Source of the DNA: JAJRRS01 sp965230275
GTDB lineage: Bacteria; Planctomycetota; Phycisphaerae; Phycisphaerales; Phycisphaeraceae
Assembly (NCBI GenBank): GCA_965230275.1
Contig: CBDDKO010000002.1
Span: forward strand, 1,116,001 to 1,180,000
Reading direction: 5' to 3'
DNA length: 64,000 nucleotides
Made by a program: the position numbers and the translations under genes. The notes below the pieces were generated by a model. It had not been told where the DNA came from. It searched no databases and saw only the letters and a list, made by a program, of their open reading frames with translations. Of the stretch, positions 60,357 to 64,000 are shown piece after piece (position 1 is the first letter of the stretch; each line of letters opens with the position of its first letter).

Positions 60357-62225
60357 ATGAAACGAAGCGCCTTCTGGAAAACCACGTTCGAGCTGCTGCG
60401 GTACAAACGGCAGCTCGGTATCGCCCTGGCCGGGGCGCTGGTGTCCGCGCTCTGCTTCGGTGCGGGGCTGAGCATGCTGCTGCCGGTGTTCACGTTGTTC
60501 TTCAACCGCCAGGTGCTCGAGGCCGGGGACCATCCGCTGAAGAAGCTCGTCAGCGAAGCGCTCGTGGAGGACGGCTCGGCCCAGTGGGCGATTGACCTGG
60601 CGAACAGCATCAACCGTATGATCCCGTCGAGCATCTTCTGGTCGTTCGTCCTGATCATGTCCGTCATCGCGGCGCTCACCATCGTCGGCAGCGTCGGACG
60701 CTACATCCATCAGCTCATGTCGATCACCGTGACCCAGCAGGTCGCGGTCGCCTGGCGCGATCGGCTGTTCCGCAAGCTGGTTGATGCACCGGTGTCGTAC
60801 TTCCTCGGGCAGAACGCCTCGGACCACGCCAGCCGGGCCATGTTCGATTCGGGCGTGTTGTCGCGCGGCCACCTGGCTGTGTTGGGCAAGGCCCTGCCGG
60901 AGATACTCAAGGGCATTGCGGCGGTCTGCGTCGCGCTCTGGCTGGACGCACGGCTGACGCTGCTTGCGATGATCGCGGCGCCCTTAAGCGGCATCGTCCT
61001 GTACCGCTTCGGCCGTGTGATCGAGCGGGCCTCCAAGCGTGCACTGCAGGAACAGGCGGGCATGCTCAAGGCGGTCAACGAGGTGCTCGGTGCGCTGCAC
61101 GTGATCAAGACACACGGGGCGGAGGGCTACGAGCGTCGTCGGTTCCGCCGATTGAACCGTCGGCTGTTCGATGAGCAGATGCGGATGAGGCAGGCACGGG
61201 CGCTGGCGTCGCCTGTGATCGAGACGTTCGGGCTGTTCTGCGTGATGACCGCGGCGCTGGTCGCGGCGTGGTACGTCTTCAAACAGAACGTGGACCCGGC
61301 GACGTTCCTGTCGGTGTTGGTCATGCTGGCCGCCGCGGGCGCAAGCCTCAGGCCGCTGACCGCGCTGCACACGCAGATCAAGGAAGCCGACGCCGCCGCC
61401 AAACGCCTGCTCGAAGGGGCGCAGATCGATGGCGAGCCGATCGGCCGGGAGGAACGGGCCGACCACCCCGTCCTGCCGCGCCACCACGAATCGATCGAGT
61501 TCAAGGGCATCACCTACACCTACCGCGGCGCCGAGGTGCCCGCGCTCAAAGGCATCGACCTGCGGGCCGAGTTCGGCCAGACCGTCGCGATCGTCGGCGG
61601 CAACGGCTCGGGCAAGACCACGCTGCTGAACCTCATCCCCCGCCTCACCTCACCGGGCGATGGCTGCGTGTTGATCGACGGCGTCGATATCGACGGGGTC
61701 AACCTCAAGGCCCTTCGCCGGCAGATCGCGGTCGTGCCGCAGCAGAGCATCCTGTTCGAGGGCAGCATCGCCGACAACATCGGCTACGGCCAGCTCGACG
61801 CTTCGCGTGAAGATATCGTCAACGCCGCCACCGCCGCGTTCGCCCACGAGTTCGTCGACACCCTGCCCGATGGCTACGACACGCTGCTAGGTGAAGGCGG
61901 CTCCGGCCTCAGCGGCGGGCAGAAGCAGCGCCTGTGCATCGCCCGCGCGATTCTGCGCGACCCGGCGATCCTCATCCTCGACGAAGCGACCAGCCAGATC
62001 GACGCCGACTCCGAAGCAAAAATCAACAAGGCGATGGAATCCTTCCGTGCCGGACGCACCACCTTCATCATCGCCCACCGGCTCAGCACCGTCGTCGACA
62101 GCGATCTGATCGTCGTCATGGATAACGGGCAGATCGTCGATCACGGCAAGCATGCAGAACTAATCGAACGCTGCGGCGTCTACCAGACCCTGACACAGAC
62201 CCAGCTCCAGCCCGCACAAACGTAA
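60357..62225 (+). CDS. ABC transporter with fused membrane and ATPase domains (MsbA-like)
   Basis: Exporter half-transporter of 622 aa. Six membrane helices cover about residues 20-330. The ATPase domain holds Walker A GGNGSGKTT (near 420), signature LSGGQKQR, Walker B ILILDEATSQID and the H-loop IIAHRLSTV. It would work as a homodimer and export a lipid or peptide; lipid A flippase MsbA is the closest known layout. ATG 60357 is preferred; an overlapping frame starts inside aroA. Confidence 0.9.
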   Translation: MKRSAFWKTTFELLRYKRQLGIALAGALVSALCFGAGLSMLLPVFTLFFNRQVLEAGDHPLKKLVSEALVEDGSAQWAIDLANSINRMIPSSIFWSFVLIMSVIAALTIVGSVGRYIHQLMSITVTQQVAVAWRDRLFRKLVDAPVSYFLGQNASDHASRAMFDSGVLSRGHLAVLGKALPEILKGIAAVCVALWLDARLTLLAMIAAPLSGIVLYRFGRVIERASKRALQEQAGMLKAVNEVLGALHVIKTHGAEGYERRRFRRLNRRLFDEQMRMRQARALASPVIETFGLFCVMTAALVAAWYVFKQNVDPATFLSVLVMLAAAGASLRPLTALHTQIKEADAAAKRLLEGAQIDGEPIGREERADHPVLPRHHESIEFKGITYTYRGAEVPALKGIDLRAEFGQTVAIVGGNGSGKTTLLNLIPRLTSPGDGCVLIDGVDIDGVNLKALRRQIAVVPQQSILFEGSIADNIGYGQLDASREDIVNAATAAFAHEFVDTLPDGYDTLLGEGGSGLSGGQKQRLCIARAILRDPAILILDEATSQIDADSEAKINKAMESFRAGRTTFIIAHRLSTVVDSDLIVVMDNGQIVDHGKHAELIERCGVYQTLTQTQLQPAQT

Positions 62226-62232
62226 ATACAGA

Positions 62233-62333
62233 ATTCACCACAGAGATCACAGAGTACACAGAGATTGCCCAAGAGGTTCAGAATATGACACGCAATCCCC
62301 CTCTCTATGCTCTCTGTGATCTCTGTGGTAAAA
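62233..62333. repeat. CACAGAG inverted word repeat at the prepilin 5' end
   Basis: Arms 62233-62265 and 62301-62333 match in inverted orientation at 27 of 33 positions, around a 35-nt loop. The loop carries AAGAGG and the ATG used by the prepilin gene, and the right arm encodes its leader residues. Confidence 0.85.
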
Positions 62334-63115
62334 ATGGCCTTATTAAGAATCGCGCATTTACTCTGATCGAGCTGCTCGTGGTCATCAGCATCATCGCGCT
62401 GCTGATCGGTATCCTGCTCCCGGCACTCAGCGCGGCCAGGCGCAGCGCCTACAACATCACGTGCGCCCAGAACCAGCAGCAGATCGGCATCGGCCTGCAG
62501 GCCTACGCTGTGGCGAACCGTGACGCCCTGGCCATCAACCCGGCGGCGGGGCTTGACTTCGGGCGGGGCTACTTCGGCATCGACCAGGCCACCAACGCCA
62601 TCTACACCAACGGCACCGATGATCTCGTCGGGATCGGGCTCACGCTCGACGGCTACATCACCGAGCCCCGCGCCATGTTCTGCCAGGCCGACGACTCCGC
62701 CGACCCGGCCGAGGAACTTGAGCATATCCAGAAGCGTAACGAATCCGCCAGCTGCTCCTACTTCTACCGCCAGCTCGACCGCACCACCAAGCCCCTCATC
62801 GACGACCTCGGCGAATCCAACCCCGGCCTCAGCGCCACCGCCCTGCTCATCGACGCCAACTCACTGCTGTCTTTCAGCCCCGACTACTTCCGAACCAACC
62901 ACGGCAACCGGATCGTCAACATCCTCTACAACGACGGCCACGTCGATTCGCAACAAAACAGCGACAACCAGACCGACGGCCTGTTCAGCATCCGCGACCA
63001 GGACTTCGGCGTTGATGCAACAGGCGGGGCGCGGCTGAACGAAATCTTCATCGCCGCCGACTACGCGCTGATCGGCGACCCGGCGGATGCGCCGGCGGTG
63101 GAGGCTTTAGACTAG
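62285..63115 (+). CDS. Type IV prepilin / general secretion pseudopilin (H-X9-DG-like)
   Basis: Pseudopilin-like protein of 276 aa. The cleavage and helix signature FTLIELLVVISIIALLIGIL follows a leader of 24 residues (ending KNRA). The C-terminal NHGNRIVNILYNDGHVDS is the H-X9-DG-like segment common in planctomycete pseudopilins (here ten residues separate H and DG). Prepilin leaders are usually shorter. The first 18 residues or so are translated from an inverted-repeat arm, and its loop supplies AAGAGG and ATG 62285, so the original start may have been replaced by an inserted repeat. Confidence 0.82.
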   Translation: MTRNPPLYALCDLCGKNGLIKNRAFTLIELLVVISIIALLIGILLPALSAARRSAYNITCAQNQQQIGIGLQAYAVANRDALAINPAAGLDFGRGYFGIDQATNAIYTNGTDDLVGIGLTLDGYITEPRAMFCQADDSADPAEELEHIQKRNESASCSYFYRQLDRTTKPLIDDLGESNPGLSATALLIDANSLLSFSPDYFRTNHGNRIVNILYNDGHVDSQQNSDNQTDGLFSIRDQDFGVDATGGARLNEIFIAADYALIGDPADAPAVEALD

Positions 63116-63136
63116 GTTGAAGCATGGTGACTAGAT

Positions 63137-63604
63137 GACGGGGTGACGGGGTGATGGGGTGACGGGGTCGTATGAAGAAGAAGATTAGGACGCACCAGGA
63201 CTTGGTTGTGTATAGGAAGGCTATGGAAGCCTCCATGGAGATCTTCGAGTTATCGAAGCATTTTCCGGCTGAAGAGCGCTACTCGTTGACAGATCAGGTC
63301 CGCCGTTCATCACGTTCGGTGTGTGCGAATATGGCCGAGGCGTGGCGGAAACGGAGATACAAGGCGGCGTTCGTGAGCAGACTTTCGGACACGGAGGCGG
63401 AAGCAGCTGAAACGCAGGTCTGGATCGAGTTCGCGGTGAAGTGTAAATACCTCACGCGCGAACAAGCGATGCCGCTATACCAAACATATGACCAGATCAT
63501 CGCCACAGTCGTAGGCATGATCAACCACCCCGAAGACTGGATACTCGCTAAACCCTGATCTCTCATGCCCACACCTTGTCACCCCCTCACCATGTCACCC
63601 CATC
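63137..63604. mobile_element. Second S23-type palindromic cassette
   Basis: Arms 63137-63168 and 63573-63604 match in inverted orientation at 26 of 32 positions without gaps; both are built of GGGGTGAC words. They enclose one four-helix-bundle gene. The arm words differ from the cassette at 48247-48693, but arm length, arm spacing and gene type agree. Confidence 0.65.
63172..63558 (+). CDS. Four-helix-bundle protein, S23/IVS family
   Basis: Protein of 128 aa of the 23S rRNA intervening-sequence protein family. The core QVRRSSRSVCANMAEAW and AETQVWIEFA segments and the N-terminal HQDLVVYRKAM pattern match S23. It is soluble and probably oligomeric. It belongs to a different subgroup from the copy at 48272-48649, so the two did not arise by a recent duplication. 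The GGGGT of the left arm is the only ribosome-site-like sequence before the ATG. It has no functional link with the prepilin gene before it or the hydrolase after it. Confidence 0.88.
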   Translation: MKKKIRTHQDLVVYRKAMEASMEIFELSKHFPAEERYSLTDQVRRSSRSVCANMAEAWRKRRYKAAFVSRLSDTEAEAAETQVWIEFAVKCKYLTREQAMPLYQTYDQIIATVVGMINHPEDWILAKP

Positions 63605-63616
63605 AGTTCCATTGTA

Positions 63617-64000
63617 TCACCGCCCCAGCCGCAGCTGCGACCGCGCGGTCGGCGCCAGTGGCTTGATATTCAGCCAGCGTGTGCGGCGACGCTGTTCGGT
63701 CAGCGTGATGCGAGGGTAGAGATCTGGGTCGCGCTCGAAGACTCGGCGGACCTTCATCGGGTGGTTGCACTGGCTTGAGCGGTGCAGCAACACGACGTGA
63801 CGCGGGTTGCCTTTCGGGCTGCCGTCGGCGATCGCGCGCACCGCTTCATAACTCTGCTCGTTGGACAGGTGCCCCGAGTCGGACATGTTCCGGCGGTTGA
63901 CCCAACTGGGGCGCGAACTGGTGCGCGTCATGTGCTCGTCGTAGTTCGACTCGATGCAGAGGATGTCTACGCCCGACATGTGCTCGATCAGCGCCTTGGG
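63617..64000 (-). CDS. Metallo-beta-lactamase-fold hydrolase, YycJ/WalJ-like, partial
   Basis: C-terminal 127 residues of a metallo-beta-lactamase-fold protein whose N-terminus lies beyond the right edge. The block ILCIESNYDEHM, then SGHLSNEQSYEAV and VVLLHRSSQCNHP match the C-terminal half of YycJ-type exonuclease relatives, in which the GHLSN histidine binds metal. The stop follows 13 bases after the right arm of the S23 cassette. The exact role is unknown. Confidence 0.85.
   Translation of the reverse strand, partial: PKALIEHMSGVDILCIESNYDEHMTRTSSRPSWVNRRNMSDSGHLSNEQSYEAVRAIADGSPKGNPRHVVLLHRSSQCNHPMKVRRVFERDPDLYPRITLTEQRRRTRWLNIKPLAPTARSQLRLGR

Overview
The window comes from a GC-rich bacterium that is most probably a planctomycete of the class Phycisphaerae. 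This is inferred from gene content, not from an rRNA gene. Lineage hints are a planctomycete-style zinc-ribbon protein (CxxCGYDLRGN...CPECG), an H-X9-DG-like type IV prepilin, a Ser/Thr kinase with an N-terminal GSPII_E/MshEN-like region, carbohydrate-active genes (GH35, sialate O-acetylesterase, ThuA), and a ribosomal operon lacking several usual members. No tRNA, rRNA or CRISPR array was seen.

Layout. 1-1.3 kb: pyrR-pyrB (pyrB runs off the left edge). 1.4-3.2 kb: a low-GC, two-gene AAA ATPase plus TOPRIM-like operon that looks like a defence island. 3.3-7.9 kb: lipoprotein, holA, mgtE, surE. 8.0-24.5 kb: a long S10/spc/alpha operon on the minus strand, from rpsJ (TTGACA promoter) to rplQ (intrinsic terminator), including secY, map, infA, rpmJ and rpoA but lacking rpmD, adk and rpsD. 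24.7-31 kb: a bifunctional-nuclease-like protein, sialate esterase, rsmB, a PAS-GAF-receiver protein and a polyprenyl synthase. 31-36.7 kb, plus strand: kinase, thioredoxin-like protein, transaldolase, glpK-glpF. 36.7-41.4 kb: ThuA, a BamB-like lipoprotein, a PurH cyclohydrolase domain alone, an 8-bp tandem repeat array, a low-GC orphan and pyrF. 41.5-47.2 kb: BtuF/FecCD-type transport genes, a membrane protein, rpiB, a Sua5-arginine-phosphatase fusion. 47.3-49.6 kb: argB-[four-helix-bundle gene]-argF. 49.7-57.1 kb: membrane protein, glycosyltransferase, sterol desaturase-like protein, a pseudogene, FMN reductase, GH35. 57.3-64 kb: mogA, zinc-ribbon membrane protein, GroES-like protein, aroA, MsbA-like ABC exporter, prepilin, a second four-helix-bundle gene, and a partial metallo-beta-lactamase-fold hydrolase.

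The main discoveries are structural. Two unrelated S23/IVS-like four-helix-bundle genes each sit inside a pair of 32-33 nt inverted arms built from iterated short words. One cassette fits exactly between the argB stop and the argF start. Several gene-free spacers carry inverted pairs of the same size and style (L24-L5 spacer, upstream of mogA, prepilin 5' end), which suggests a family of small mobile palindromes of which the S23-carrying copies may be the autonomous or coding form. The ribosomal operon spacers are also packed with perfect short hairpins. The second candidate system is the ATPase-TOPRIM pair at 1.4-3.2 kb.
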